From contig NZ_JAFBCA010000001.1 in the NCBI RefSeq assembly GCF_016907475.1, positions 930,001 through 994,000 of the forward strand: a stretch of 64,000 nt of DNA, read 5' to 3'. Of this stretch, positions 53,206 through 62,221 are shown piece by piece. The notes under the pieces are model-generated. The model saw only the letters and a program-made list of their open reading frames with translations. It was not told the origin of the DNA and did no database searches. Position 1 is the stretch's first letter. Every line of letters begins with the position of its first letter. Position numbers and translations under genes: made by a program. Origin of the DNA: Nocardioides cavernae (GTDB taxonomy: Bacteria > Actinomycetota > Actinomycetes > Propionibacteriales > Nocardioidaceae).

Positions 53206-55080
53206 TCAGAAGGACGCCTCGTCGAGGTCCATCAGGTCGAGGGTGGTGGCCTCGGCGATGGCGCGCTCGGCGCTGATCTTCGGCAGGTTGGTCTGGGCGA
53301 AGAACTGGGCGGCGAGGACCTTGCCCTCGTAGAACGCCTTGTCCTTGTCCGACACGTCGCCGGCCAGCTTCTCCAGCGCGACCTCGGCCTGGCGCAGGAG
53401 CAGCCAGGCGCACACGACGTCGCCGAGCACCATCAGCAGGCGGGACGTGTTGAGGCCCACCTTGTAGATGTTGCGCAGCTCCTCGGCCGACGACATGAGG
53501 TCGTTGATCATGTGGCCGACGATCGCGTTGGCGTCCTCGAGCGCGGTGGCGAGCAGCGCCCGCTCATTCTTGAGGCGACCGTTGCCGGCCTCGGAGGCGA
53601 TGAAGCCCTCGATCTCCTTCGCGAGGTGGCCGAGCGCGCGGCCCTGGTCCTTGACGATCTTGCGGAAGAAGAAGTCCTGGCCCTGGATCGCGGTGGTGCC
53701 CTCGTAGAGGGTGTCGATCTTGGCGTCGCGGACGTACTGCTCGATCGGGTACTCCTGCAGGAAGCCGGAGCCGCCGAAGGTCTGCAGCGACTCGGTGCCC
53801 AGCAGCACCCACGAGCGCTCGGAGCCGTAGCCCTTGACGATCGGGAGCAGCAGGTCGTTGACCGCGGCGGCGAGGCGGGCCTCGTCGGAGTCGGTGGTGC
53901 CCTCGTGCTCGGCGATCATCACCTGGTCCTGCCAGGTCGCCGTGTAGAGCACCAGCGCGCGCATCGCCTCGGCGAACGACTTCTGGGTCATCAGCGAGCG
54001 ACGTACGTCGGGGTGGTGGGTGATCGTCACGCGGGGCGCGGTCTTGTCGGCGGCCTGGGTGAGGTCGGCGCCCTGGACCCGCTCCTTGGCGTAGTCGAGG
54101 GCGTTGAGGTAGCCGGCCGAGAGGGTGGCGATGGCCTTCGTGCCGACCATCATGCGGGCGTTCTCGATGACCTGGAACATCTGGGCGATGCCGTTGTGGA
54201 CCTCGCCGAGCAGCCAGCCCTTGGCCGGCTCGCCGCCGCCGACCTGCGGGTCGCCGAAGGTGACCTCGCAGGTGTTGGAGACCTTGATGCCCATCTTGTG
54301 CTCGACGTTGGTGACGTAGACGCCGTTGCGCTCACCGGTCAGCTCGCCGGTCTCGGGGTCGAAGTGGTGCTCCGGCATCCAGAAGAGCGAGAGGCCCTTG
54401 GTGCCGGGGCCGCCGGCGCCCTCGACGCCCTCGGGGCGCGCGAGGACGAGGTGCATGATGTTCTCGCTCATGTCGTGGGTCGCGCTGGTGATGAAGCGCT
54501 TGACGCCGGTGATGTTCCACGAGCCGTCCTCGTTGGCGACGGCCTTCGCGCGGCCGGCGCCGACGTCGGAGCCGGCGTCGGGCTCGGTGAGGACCATGGT
54601 GCAGCCCCACTGGCGGTCGACCATGTGCTGGGCGACGGCCTTGTCGCGCTCGTTGCCGTTGCGGTGGACGACGTTGGCGAACGCCGGGCCGGCGGCGTAC
54701 ATCCACACGGGCGCGTTGGCGCCGAGCACCATCTCGCCGAGCGCCCAGATCAGGGACGAGGGGGCGGGGGTGCCGCCCATCTCCTCGAAGACCTGGAGAC
54801 GCCAGAACTCGGAGTCCATCCACGCCTGGTAGCTCTTCTTGAACGACTCGGGCACCGGAGCGGTGTGGGTGGCCGGGTCGAAGACGGGCGGGTTGCGGTC
54901 GCTGTCCTCGTAGGAGGCGGCCAGGTCCTCGCGGGAGAGGCGCTCGACCTCGCGGAGGATCTCGCGAGCGCTCTCGCCGTCGACCTCGCCGAAGGGGCCG
55001 GTGCCGAGCACGGCGTCGCGGCCGAGCACCTCGAAGAGGTTGAACTCGATGTCGCGGAGATTGGTCTTGTAGTGGCTCAC
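53206..55080 (-). CDS. Acyl-CoA dehydrogenase (FadE family)
   Basis: A 624-aa flavoenzyme, longer than the common 380-aa type and of the same class as mycobacterial FadE5-like proteins. [10 protein letters not shown] and [11 protein letters not shown] match the FAD/substrate blocks, [21 protein letters not shown] precedes [13 protein letters not shown], which holds the catalytic Glu region, and an extra C-terminal helical domain of about 130 residues follows. It oxidises an acyl-CoA in beta-oxidation. GTG 55080 is chosen; GGTGGA lies upstream. A dyad element (55127-55152) lies in its promoter region. Confidence 0.9.
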   Translation of the reverse strand: MSHYKTNLRDIEFNLFEVLGRDAVLGTGPFGEVDGESAREILREVERLSREDLAASYEDSDRNPPVFDPATHTAPVPESFKKSYQAWMDSEFWRLQVFEEMGGTPAPSSLIWALGEMVLGANAPVWMYAAGPAFANVVHRNGNERDKAVAQHMVDRQWGCTMVLTEPDAGSDVGAGRAKAVANEDGSWNITGVKRFITSATHDMSENIMHLVLARPEGVEGAGGPGTKGLSLFWMPEHHFDPETGELTGERNGVYVTNVEHKMGIKVSNTCEVTFGDPQVGGGEPAKGWLLGEVHNGIAQMFQVIENARMMVGTKAIATLSAGYLNALDYAKERVQGADLTQAADKTAPRVTITHHPDVRRSLMTQKSFAEAMRALVLYTATWQDQVMIAEHEGTTDSDEARLAAAVNDLLLPIVKGYGSERSWVLLGTESLQTFGGSGFLQEYPIEQYVRDAKIDTLYEGTTAIQGQDFFFRKIVKDQGRALGHLAKEIEGFIASEAGNGRLKNERALLATALEDANAIVGHMINDLMSSAEELRNIYKVGLNTSRLLMVLGDVVCAWLLLRQAEVALEKLAGDVSDKDKAFYEGKVLAAQFFAQTNLPKISAERAIAEATTLDLMDLDEASF

Positions 55081-55126
55081 AGCTTCCACCTGTTCCGTGT
55101 GCGGTCTGCGGTCTCGGGGGCGAGCC

Positions 55127-55152
55127 CTACTGAGTAGTTCTACTCGCCAGTA
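55127..55152 (-). promoter_or_regulatory. Two adjacent short dyads, possible TetR-type operators
   Basis: CTACT-G-AGTAG (55127-55137) and TACT-CGCC-AGTA (55141-55152) sit next to each other, 47 bp before the acyl-CoA dehydrogenase start. The spacing and symmetry suit a regulator of fatty-acid oxidation, but the protein is unknown. The 295 bp between this start and the TSUP gene hold no gene; the other clear feature in it is the inverted repeat at 55297-55323. Confidence 0.4.
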
Positions 55153-55296
55153 ACTAAAGGATGCCTCGCAACCGGGGTTCGCGCAACACGAACGCCGAAA
55201 ACCCGGACCGGACGGCGGGGTTCGACGTACGACATCGCCCACCGCGGCGGTGCAAGGACACGCCGTGGGCTAGATCGGTTTTGTCTATCACCCTAA

Positions 55297-55323
55297 GTAT
55301 GTCTACCCTTTCACCTGACATAC
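55297..55323 (+). promoter_or_regulatory. Inverted repeat GTATGTC / GACATAC before the TSUP gene
   Basis: GTATGTC (55297-55303) and GACATAC (55317-55323) are perfect 7-bp arms with a 13-base spacer, 53 bp before the TSUP start. GACATA also occurs at 56379-56384, just before the Rrf2 regulator gene at 56403. A shared operator for an Rrf2-type regulator is a reasonable guess, not a proven one. Confidence 0.4.
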
Positions 55324-55375
55324 CCCAGTCGCACGACTAACTGGTCGCCACTCAGTCCCGGAAGGACCCTGCACC

Positions 55376-56281
55376 ATGCGCAAGCTCATCGTTCTCGGCG
55401 TGGTGGGCCTCATCGCCCAGCTCATCGACGGCTCCCTGGGCATGGCCTACGGCGTGACCTCCTCGACGCTGCTGCTCGCAGCCGGGGTCGCGCCCGCCGC
55501 CGCCTCGGCCGCTGTCCACTTCTCCGAGCTCGGCACCTCGCTGGTCTCCGGCGCCTCGCACCACAAGTTCGGCAACGTCGACTGGCGCACCGTGTCGATC
55601 CTCGCGGTCCCCGGGTTCGTCGGCGCGTTCCTCGGGGCGACGCTGCTGTCCAACATGGACGCCGCGGTCGCCAAGCCGGTCGTCGCCGTGATCCTGCTGA
55701 GCCTCGGCTTCTACGTCGTCTACCGCTTCCTGCGCCTCGGCGGCGCCCGTCCGACCTTCAAGGGCCACCCCTCCGCGATGTTCCTCGCCCCGATGGGCCT
55801 CGTCGCCGGCACGCTCGACGCCGTCGGTGGCGGCGGCTGGGGTCCGGTCGGCACCACGTCGCTGCTCTCCAGCGGTCGGCTGGAGCCGCGCAAGGTCGTC
55901 GGCTCGATCGACACCTCCGAGTTCGTCGTCGCCGTCGGTGCGTCGCTCGGCTTCCTCCTCGGCCTCGGCTCCCAGGGGATCAACTGGGGCTACGCCGGCG
56001 CGCTGCTCGCCGGTGGCGTGATCGCCGCCCCGATCGCCGCGTGGCTGGTCAAGCACCTCGCCGCCCGCGTCCTCGGTGTGGCCGCCGGTGGCCTGATCAT
56101 CCTCACCAACTCCAAGACGCTGCTCGAGGCCGTCGGCGTCCCGGGCGTCGGCGTCGCCGTCACCGCCGCGGTCATCTTCGTCCTCTGGGTGTCCGGCATC
56201 GTGTGGGCCGTCAAGCAGGAGCGCCTGTCCCGGGCCGCCGTCCGTGCCGACGAGGCGGAGCTCGAGACCGTCACCGCCTGA
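55376..56281 (+). CDS. Sulfite exporter TauE/SafE (TSUP) family permease
   Basis: A 301-aa membrane protein with eight or so segments. Two similar halves can be seen, with IDGSLGMAYGVTSSTLL in the first and VGGGGWGPVGTTSLL in the second, the family's tandem motif. TSUP proteins move sulfite, sulfoacetate or related anions. ATG 55376 has GGAAGGA upstream. The next gene downstream is an Rrf2-type regulator, and Rrf2 proteins (such as CymR) often control sulfur genes, which supports a sulfur-related substrate. Confidence 0.85.
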   Translation: MRKLIVLGVVGLIAQLIDGSLGMAYGVTSSTLLLAAGVAPAAASAAVHFSELGTSLVSGASHHKFGNVDWRTVSILAVPGFVGAFLGATLLSNMDAAVAKPVVAVILLSLGFYVVYRFLRLGGARPTFKGHPSAMFLAPMGLVAGTLDAVGGGGWGPVGTTSLLSSGRLEPRKVVGSIDTSEFVVAVGASLGFLLGLGSQGINWGYAGALLAGGVIAAPIAAWLVKHLAARVLGVAAGGLIILTNSKTLLEAVGVPGVGVAVTAAVIFVLWVSGIVWAVKQERLSRAAVRADEAELETVTA

Positions 56282-56402
56282 CCCGCTCCGCCCGTCGACG
56301 TACGCCGTCTCCGCACCCGCGGGGGCGGCGTACGCGCGTGCGTGCGGGCTCCGTGTCGACCAAGAGCAGTGACTCTGCCGACATATCTGACAAACTGGGC
56401 AT

Positions 56403-56861
56403 ATGCGCGTCTCCGCCAAAGCCGACTATGCCCTCCGGGCCCTGATCGAGATCGCGGTACGCACCGACGGGACCGCGGTCAGCGCCGAGCAGCTCGGCAA
56501 GGCGCAGGGCATCCCGCACGGATTCCTCCAGGCGATCCTCGCCGACCTCCGACGTGCCGACATCGTGGTGTCGCAGCGCGGCCAGTCGGGCGGCTGGCGC
56601 TTCGCGCGCAAGCCCGAGTCGGTGACGGTCGCCGACGTGATCCGCGCGGTCGACGGGCCGCTCGTGTCGGTCTACGGCCTGCGCCCCGAGGCGGTCGAGT
56701 ACGACGACAGCGCGAAGGTGCTCCAGCACGTGTGGATCGCCGCCCGGCACTCGCTCCGGATGGTCTTCGAGCAGGTCACCATCCAGCAGCTGGCCGACGG
56801 CACGCTGCCGCAGGCGGTCTCGGCCCTCACTGAGGACGACGACGCCTGGCAGCCGCACTGA
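56403..56861 (+). CDS. Rrf2 family transcriptional regulator (no Fe-S cysteines)
   Basis: A 152-aa winged-helix regulator. The N-terminal HTH has VSAKADYALRALIEIA and the wing has QRGQSGGWRFAR. The protein contains no cysteine at all, so it cannot hold an iron-sulfur cluster as IscR, NsrR or RsrR do; it is closer to the CymR-type members that respond to a protein or metabolite. The ATG at 56403 follows CAAACT (56391-56396) by 6 bases. Together with the TSUP gene it probably forms a small sulfur-responsive unit. Confidence 0.85.
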   Translation: MRVSAKADYALRALIEIAVRTDGTAVSAEQLGKAQGIPHGFLQAILADLRRADIVVSQRGQSGGWRFARKPESVTVADVIRAVDGPLVSVYGLRPEAVEYDDSAKVLQHVWIAARHSLRMVFEQVTIQQLADGTLPQAVSALTEDDDAWQPH

Positions 56862-56870
56862 CCGCCAGCG

Positions 56871-57404
56871 TCAGGCGGCCGGCCTCCGGTCGAGCATCCG
56901 GCGTCGCCGGGACACCTTGGCGAGCCGGCGGTCGAGGCGCGCCTCCTCCTCCATCAGCGCGATCCGCGCCACCTGCGCGGCCAGCTGCTCGTCGCTGAGC
57001 CGGGCGGGCAGCACGTGCGAGCGCTCGTCCTTCACCAGCGACAGCCAGGCGCGCGGCGGGTCGGTGAACCCGCTGGTCGCCACGAGCACGACGCGGAAGT
57101 CCGCGAGGCCGTCGAGCGCCAGTGCCGCCTGCTCGGGCGTCGCCCCGAACCACTCCGGCATGCTCACGAAGCAGTCCGTGCCGGTCTTGCGGGCGCGTCG
57201 GCACACCCGTGCCCACGATCCCTCGACGTCCTTGCGCCGGAGACCGGCGGCCCGGTGCGCGCGCAGGATCTCGACCTGGGCGTGGGCGAGGGCGTCGGCG
57301 TCCACGGCGGGGGTCCGGACGCCGCCGACCGCCAGCGCCTCGGTCATCGACTGCACGTCCACCGGGTCGGGACCGAGGTGGAGGATGAAGAGTCTCTTCG
57401 CCAT
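56871..57404 (-). CDS. Protein of unknown function, about 177 aa
   Basis: I do not recognise a family with certainty. The N-terminal block KRLFILHLGPDPVDVQSM resembles the opening strand of some sulfotransferase-like or P-loop-like proteins, but the phosphate-binding glycines are missing. A basic C-terminal tail (RRLAKVSRRRRMLDRR) may bind nucleic acid or protein. ATG 57404 has GAGG upstream; GTG 57422 is an alternative. It is convergent with the Rrf2 gene (stop codons 10 bases apart). Confidence 0.65.
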   Translation of the reverse strand: MAKRLFILHLGPDPVDVQSMTEALAVGGVRTPAVDADALAHAQVEILRAHRAAGLRRKDVEGSWARVCRRARKTGTDCFVSMPEWFGATPEQAALALDGLADFRVVLVATSGFTDPPRAWLSLVKDERSHVLPARLSDEQLAAQVARIALMEEEARLDRRLAKVSRRRRMLDRRPAA

Positions 57405-57559
57405 GGCGCGAGCCTCGGCCACGCGCCCGACCCCTGCGTGAACACCGCGCCACGGGCGGCCGAACTCCGCCCGTCGCCCGAACCGGTGCCTACGGTGGTG
57501 TGACGCGACGGGGCTCCCGTGCGTCTGTACGGGTGACGCCGATCAACCCAGGGAGAGAC

Positions 57560-58066
57560 ATGCCCCGCACGCAGGAGGAGTTCGAGGAGTTCGCGGTCGC
57601 GCGGACCCCTCAGCTCTACCGAGCCGCGTGGCTGATGTGCGGTGACGCCCACCGGGCCGAGGACCTCGTCCAGGAGACGCTGGCCAAGGTCTACGTCCGG
57701 TGGCACCGTCGCCTGGGCGGACCGATCGAGCACCCGGTCGCCTACGCACACACGACGTTGACGCGCACCTACATCAGCGCCCAGCGCCGTCGCAGCAACC
57801 ACGAGACGCCGGTCGACGACCTGCCCGAGCGGGTCGAGCAGGGTGGGGACGCCGCCACCACGCTCGCCCTTCGGGCCGCCCTCGCCCAGCTCGCACCACT
57901 GGACCGCGCGGTCCTGGTGATGCGCTTCCTCGAGGACGTGTCGGTCGCCGACACCGCGGACGCCCTCGGGGTCAGTCCGGGTGCCGTGCGCAACCGCACG
58001 CTCCGCGCCCTCGACCGTCTCCGTGCCGTGCTGGGTCCGTCCCTCCGCGACCTGCTCGAGATCTAG
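57560..58066 (+). CDS. SigE-family RNA polymerase sigma factor
   Basis: A 168-aa sigma factor of the actinobacterial SigE-like ECF group. Region 2 starts near FEEFAVARTPQLYRAAWLMC and region 4 near DRAVLVMRFLEDVSVADTADALGVSPGAVRNRTLRALDRL. ATG 57560 is chosen over upstream in-frame starts because AGGGAGAG sits just before it and region 2 begins soon after. The next gene, 8 bp on, encodes a one-segment membrane protein that may be its partner. Confidence 0.88.
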   Translation: MPRTQEEFEEFAVARTPQLYRAAWLMCGDAHRAEDLVQETLAKVYVRWHRRLGGPIEHPVAYAHTTLTRTYISAQRRRSNHETPVDDLPERVEQGGDAATTLALRAALAQLAPLDRAVLVMRFLEDVSVADTADALGVSPGAVRNRTLRALDRLRAVLGPSLRDLLEI

Positions 58067-58074
58067 GAGAACCC

Positions 58075-58854
58075 ATGTCCACCGACGACACCGGCGTCAC
58101 CGAGCTCCTCCGCCGTGCCAGTGACGGCCTCACCCCCAACGTCGACCGCCTCGTCAGCGGCGGCATTGCCCGCGGACGCGCTCACCGGCGCCGCGCCCGG
58201 ATCGGTACGACGGTCGCCTCGCTCGCCGTGATCGGCGTCGTCGGCGGGGTGGCGGTCGTCGTACCCCGACTCGGCGAGGCCGACAGCGCCAGCTCCGGGG
58301 TGGCGGATCGCCCCGACGCGGTCACCTCGCGCGCCGCCGACCCTGACCGGCCGCCACCCGCCGACGAGCTGCGGGCACTGGTCGACCCGGACGCGATGGC
58401 CACCACCCTGCTGGCGATGACCGGCGCGTCCCGGCTGGACTCTTACGCCGTCGACGCGACCTCGGCCGACCTCCAGCGCGTCGCGCACGTCGTCGTCGAC
58501 GGCGCGGAGGTGTCGTTCCGGATCCGGTGGTACAACAATCCGCTCGTCGTGGCGGACGGTGGTGAGCCGCTCCCGCCCAGCCACGTCTGCGACCCCGCGC
58601 CCGACACGGACTGCACCACCCTGCCCGACGGCTCGCGGCTGCTGCGCGAGGAGGTGCGACCCGCGGGTGGCACCGGCGTGCCGACCTCCTTTCAGGAACG
58701 CACGCTGACGCTGGCCACTGCGGATGGCTGGCAGATCGACGTCATCGCCCGCAACACCTCCGGAGAGAAGGAGGGTTCGGTCATGTGGGACCAGCCTGTG
58801 TTGACGATGGAGGAGATGCAGGCCATCGCCACCAGCGACGCCTGGTACGAGTGA
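58075..58854 (+). CDS. Single-pass membrane protein, possible partner of the sigma factor
   Basis: A 259-aa protein. The inside part (residues 1-40) has a positively charged RGRAHRRRAR segment, a membrane segment follows at about 42-63 (IGTTVASLAVIGVVGGVAVVV), and the rest is outside. The order sigma factor, then membrane protein with a charged N-terminus, is typical of ECF sigma/anti-sigma pairs, although the N-terminal region is short and has no zinc-binding HxxxCxxC motif. ATG 58075 has TAGGAG upstream. Confidence 0.7.
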   Translation: MSTDDTGVTELLRRASDGLTPNVDRLVSGGIARGRAHRRRARIGTTVASLAVIGVVGGVAVVVPRLGEADSASSGVADRPDAVTSRAADPDRPPPADELRALVDPDAMATTLLAMTGASRLDSYAVDATSADLQRVAHVVVDGAEVSFRIRWYNNPLVVADGGEPLPPSHVCDPAPDTDCTTLPDGSRLLREEVRPAGGTGVPTSFQERTLTLATADGWQIDVIARNTSGEKEGSVMWDQPVLTMEEMQAIATSDAWYE

Positions 58855-58857
58855 GCC

Positions 58858-59490
58858 TCAGTCGACCGGGACCGCCCGCAACCAGCTGACCAGCGGGCGC
58901 AGGGACTTCCAGTCGGCGCGCACCCGGTCGACGAGCCCGGCGTCGATCGCGTCGGCCTCGAAGCCGTAGGACCGGCCGACGAAGAGCTGCTTGCGCCGCA
59001 GCAGGTGGATGCGCGGGTGGTCGGTGTCGTAGCCGCGTGGCGACGTCTTCAGCTGCTCGCCGCCGACCTCGAAGCCGTCCTTCTCGAGCCGCTTGAGGAG
59101 CCGGTCGAGGGCTGCGCCGGTCTTGTCGTCGGCCATCGCGTCGCGGATCGCGGCGAGGGTGGGTCCGTCGGCGTCGTAGAACCCGGCACCGACCCGCGTG
59201 CCGCGGGGCGAGATCTCGAAGTACCAGCCCGTGCGTGGGCCGGCGGCGACGAACGCCCCCTGGTGGGTCTTGTAGGGCGTCTTGTCCTTGGCGAACCGGA
59301 CGTCGCGGTATGGCCGGAACACCTTGGCCGTCCCGAACTCCGGCTCGAGGGCGGCCATCAGCGCCTTCGTCGGCGCCTCGACCGACTCCTTCCAGACGTG
59401 CTTGTGGCTCTCCCAGAAGGACTTGGTGTTGTCCATCTCGAGGTCGTCGTAGAAGTCGAGCGCGGCGACGGGGAATCCGGTGAAGCTCAC
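58858..59490 (-). CDS. DUF2461 family protein
   Basis: A 210-aa cytoplasmic protein. FPVAALDFYDDLEMDNTKSFW near the N-terminus, RDVRFAKDKTPYKTHQGAF in the middle and the SPRGTRVGAGFYD segment are the diagnostic blocks of DUF2461 (TIGR02453). The function is unknown. GTG 59490 lies one base after the stop of the upstream lipoprotein gene (TGA-C-GTG), so it is the last gene of a coupled operon with a lipoprotein and a C39-like peptidase. Confidence 0.85.
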   Translation of the reverse strand: MSFTGFPVAALDFYDDLEMDNTKSFWESHKHVWKESVEAPTKALMAALEPEFGTAKVFRPYRDVRFAKDKTPYKTHQGAFVAAGPRTGWYFEISPRGTRVGAGFYDADGPTLAAIRDAMADDKTGAALDRLLKRLEKDGFEVGGEQLKTSPRGYDTDHPRIHLLRRKQLFVGRSYGFEADAIDAGLVDRVRADWKSLRPLVSWLRAVPVD

Positions 59491-59491
59491 G

Positions 59492-60628
59492 TCAGGATAC
59501 GTTAGCCCAGACGTGCTGGTCGCCCTTCTCGCCGTACGACGCCAGCGTGAGCACGCCACCGCCGCAGGTCGGCTCGCCGAGGAAGGCGTTGCCGGTCGAC
59601 GGGGACTCGTAGGCGACCTCGAGCGTGCGCTGCGGTGTCCAGCGCATCAGCCGCGCCGGCTCGTCGGGACCCTGCGGGTCGCGGACGAAGAAGACCGAGT
59701 CGCCGCAGGGGACGGCGGTGCCGGTGGTACCCGGCCCGAGGTCGAAGAAGGTGCCGTCGGCGGAGGCGTGGAAACGGGCCTCCTCCTGCCGGCGGGGCTT
59801 GGGCACCTCGGACCACACGGCGCCGTCGGCGGTGGCGGCGACGTCCCACGCCGTGCAGTCGTCCGGCCCCTTGAGCGGCTGCGGCACGCCGCTGCCGTCG
59901 AGGAGGTTGGCAGTGCGACAGGCCACTGGGCGGGTGTCGTCGAAGGTCATCACCCCGACCCCGTGCTCGCTCGCCGTGAGCCCGGAGAAGCCGCTGCGGT
60001 CGGGGGCGCACCAGCCGTCCTCGCCGTTGCTGTCGGCCAGGGCCGCGGTGGCCAGGCAGTAGGCCCCGCCGTCGCCGTACGTCGGGAAGTGGAGGTCGCC
60101 GGCCGTGAGGGCCCACGAGCCGCCGCTCGCCGCCGGGGGAGTGGCGACCTCGCCCGTCTCGCCGGTGGCGAGGTCGACGACCGCCACCTCGCTCGGAGCG
60201 GTCTCGGCCTTGTCCTGCCGGACGACGACGGCCCACTCCTCGCTCATCAGGACCTCGGAGATCGTGCGCCCGCGGCCGGCCACGACCGTCACGGCCTTGC
60301 CGTCGCGCGCGAGCTCGACCCGGGTGTCGCCGGCGTCGCCGAGCGCCTCCCACTCCGGTCCCTTGATGTAACGGGTGCCGGCCTCGACGCCCGTGTCCTG
60401 CCAGTCCAGCGGGGCGGCTGCGGGCTCGGCCTCGACCGGCTCGTCGACCGGGCCACCGCTCGGCAGGTCGGCGGGCTCGTCGGTGCTGCTCGCGCTCGGT
60501 GACTCCGTGTGGCTCGGGTCGTGGCTCGCGTCGTGGCTCGGGTCGTCGCCCGGGCCGGGCTCGTCGGTCCCGGCGCAGCCGGTCAGCGCGAGCAGCAGCG
60601 CCAAGGTGGCCGTCGTACGTCCGCGCAC
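59492..60628 (-). CDS. Secreted lipoprotein, beta-rich
   Basis: A 378-aa lipoprotein: signal with lipobox LTGC (Cys18), then a linker of about 50 residues rich in Asp, Ser, Pro and His with SHDASHDPSHTES. The rest is beta-rich with several Cys residues (about residues 192-310), which suggests disulfides outside the cell. No family is recognised; the blade-like repeats recall beta-propellers. GTG 60628 follows the stop of the upstream gene by one base (TGA-C-GTG), like the junction to the DUF2461 gene. Confidence 0.8.
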   Translation of the reverse strand: MRGRTTATLALLLALTGCAGTDEPGPGDDPSHDASHDPSHTESPSASSTDEPADLPSGGPVDEPVEAEPAAAPLDWQDTGVEAGTRYIKGPEWEALGDAGDTRVELARDGKAVTVVAGRGRTISEVLMSEEWAVVVRQDKAETAPSEVAVVDLATGETGEVATPPAASGGSWALTAGDLHFPTYGDGGAYCLATAALADSNGEDGWCAPDRSGFSGLTASEHGVGVMTFDDTRPVACRTANLLDGSGVPQPLKGPDDCTAWDVAATADGAVWSEVPKPRRQEEARFHASADGTFFDLGPGTTGTAVPCGDSVFFVRDPQGPDEPARLMRWTPQRTLEVAYESPSTGNAFLGEPTCGGGVLTLASYGEKGDQHVWANVS

Positions 60629-60629
60629 G

Positions 60630-61859
60630 TCAGACGCCGATGTTGTGCTGGAAGTGGGCGAGGTTGGCGCGGAACGAGCGGTAGGCGTTGCGCCACTGCA
60701 CGCGGCCGATCGCCGGCTCGCTGGGGTCGAACTTCGACTGGTCCCACGGCTCGAAGTAGCCGAGCTGCGGGTTGCCGCCCGGGTTCTGGTCGAAGCCGCG
60801 GCCGACCTGGAAGTGGCCGCTCGCGTCGTCGTCGAGGTAGGGGTAGTACTGCGTGAGCAGCGACGGGTGGAGGACGACGGGCGCCTGGTAGTCGTGGATG
60901 TGGCGCATCATCAGCCGGTACCACTGCTTGAAGCTGAAGTCGCTGATGTCGAGCACGACGTAGGGACCGGCATGGGTGTCCTCGTCGTAGTCGGTCTTGT
61001 TGTTGACCACGCGCACCATGTCGGAGATCGCGGTGCCGGCTGTGGTGGTGCCGAGGCGGCGGGCCCAGTAGGACTGGTTCTTCCGCTTCTCCTGCGAGCC
61101 CCAGCCGATGGCCTGCATCGTCGCCGGGCCGCACCAGTAGGTGTTGTTCTGGGCCTGGGCCACCTTGCTGCTGAGGATCTTGGAACGCTTCGGGTAGGAC
61201 TCCCCGAAGCCGCCGCGGGCCTCGACGCCCGCCGTCACCTCGGGGTGGCGCGCGGCGAAGCCCTCGGGCAGCGGCACGCCCTGGATCTCGTGGCGGAGCA
61301 TCCAGACCTTGCCGACCGACCGGGCCGCCATCGTCAGCTCGGCGCGCTCCGCCTCCGTGCGTGCGGTCGACGTACGCGACTGGGCGCGGGCCAGCAGCCC
61401 GTCGGCGTCCAGGTCGCCGGTGCGCTCGGTGGCGCGGGCCGTGGGGCGGGTCTCCAGCCGCGCCGCGAGTACCTCTTCGGACTGGTTGGTCCAGCCGAAG
61501 CCGAAGTAGCGCTGGCCCTCGAAGGTCGCGCACCGCACCGACGCCTGCGCGATCGCCGTACGCCCCTCCGCGCGGTCGAGCGCCGCCCCCTCGGCGAGCA
61601 CGCGGTCGATCTCGGCCCGCATCGCGGGCGTGACTCCGCCGCGGCTGACGGCGCCGGGAGCACGGGTCGTCTCGGCGGTCGGGGCGATCTCGCCGCGGTC
61701 GTCCTGCCCGCCGTCGGGGAGGAGCGGGACGGCGCCGAGGGTGAGCGCGAGGGCCGCGGCGGCGATGGTCACGGGGTGGCGCCAGAGCGGGCGCGAGGCG
61801 TCCTCGTCGGCGATGCGGTGGGCGACCTTGCGGAGGGTCGGGCGGGGAAGTGCAGGCAT
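60630..61859 (-). CDS. C39-like cysteine peptidase, membrane anchored
   Basis: A 409-aa protein with one membrane segment near residues 33-52 (TIAAAALALTLGAVPLL), a charged linker of about 150 residues, and a C-terminal papain-like domain. The catalytic Cys lies in NNTYWCGPATMQAIGW and the His in DASGHFQVGRGFD, the pattern of the C39-like/peptidase C39_2 families that cleave leader peptides or surface proteins. ATG 61859 has a modest GAAGG upstream. It heads a three-gene operon. Confidence 0.8.
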   Translation of the reverse strand: MPALPRPTLRKVAHRIADEDASRPLWRHPVTIAAAALALTLGAVPLLPDGGQDDRGEIAPTAETTRAPGAVSRGGVTPAMRAEIDRVLAEGAALDRAEGRTAIAQASVRCATFEGQRYFGFGWTNQSEEVLAARLETRPTARATERTGDLDADGLLARAQSRTSTARTEAERAELTMAARSVGKVWMLRHEIQGVPLPEGFAARHPEVTAGVEARGGFGESYPKRSKILSSKVAQAQNNTYWCGPATMQAIGWGSQEKRKNQSYWARRLGTTTAGTAISDMVRVVNNKTDYDEDTHAGPYVVLDISDFSFKQWYRLMMRHIHDYQAPVVLHPSLLTQYYPYLDDDASGHFQVGRGFDQNPGGNPQLGYFEPWDQSKFDPSEPAIGRVQWRNAYRSFRANLAHFQHNIGV

Positions 61860-62022
61860 GGGGGAAGACCTTCGATCCGAGACAGACGGACGCCTCACTG
61901 TCCTCTTTGGCCCCAGAAGTCGCAAGTCTCACTCCTGCCCCATCCGGGGGATGTGGGCGACGCGCTCGATCCGTCGGAGCGGTGCGTGAGACAGGTTTTC
62001 GCGCCCCAGAACGTGCGTCACT

Positions 62023-62049
62023 CACCGCTCGTACGACGACACGCCGGGG
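62023..62049. repeat. Family C split motif, third copy
   Basis: CACCGCTCG, five bases, CGACACGCC appears here as at 23556 and 23585. It follows CACT and is preceded by a GGTGCGTGAG segment that pairs with its start, so the motif lies in a hairpin arm. The short region between 61860 and 62022 shows no other clear feature. Confidence 0.75.
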
Positions 62050-62053
62050 CAGC

Positions 62054-62192
62054 GGGCGGTGCGTGAGCGACATTCCGCGGGCCGGGAATGTGGGTGGGCC
62101 ACCGCCCGGGGCGGGGACACGCCGGGGCGCGCCGGCGGGCGGTGCGTGAGCGACATTCCGCGGGCCGGGAATGTGGGTGGGCCACCGCCCGG
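62054..62192. repeat. Two tandem 56-bp hairpin repeats
   Basis: The two copies at 62054-62109 and 62137-62192 are identical over 56 bp and have a period of 83 bp. Each is an imperfect hairpin: outer arms GGGCGGTG / CACCGCCC (8 bp), a symmetric 8/8 internal loop, an inner ACATTCC / GGAATGT stem and an 8-base loop. They lie between the C39-like gene and the tandem array of tRNA fragments. Confidence 0.85.
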
Positions 62193-62221
62193 TGCGCCTG
62201 CTGGAGACAAACGTGGATGGA

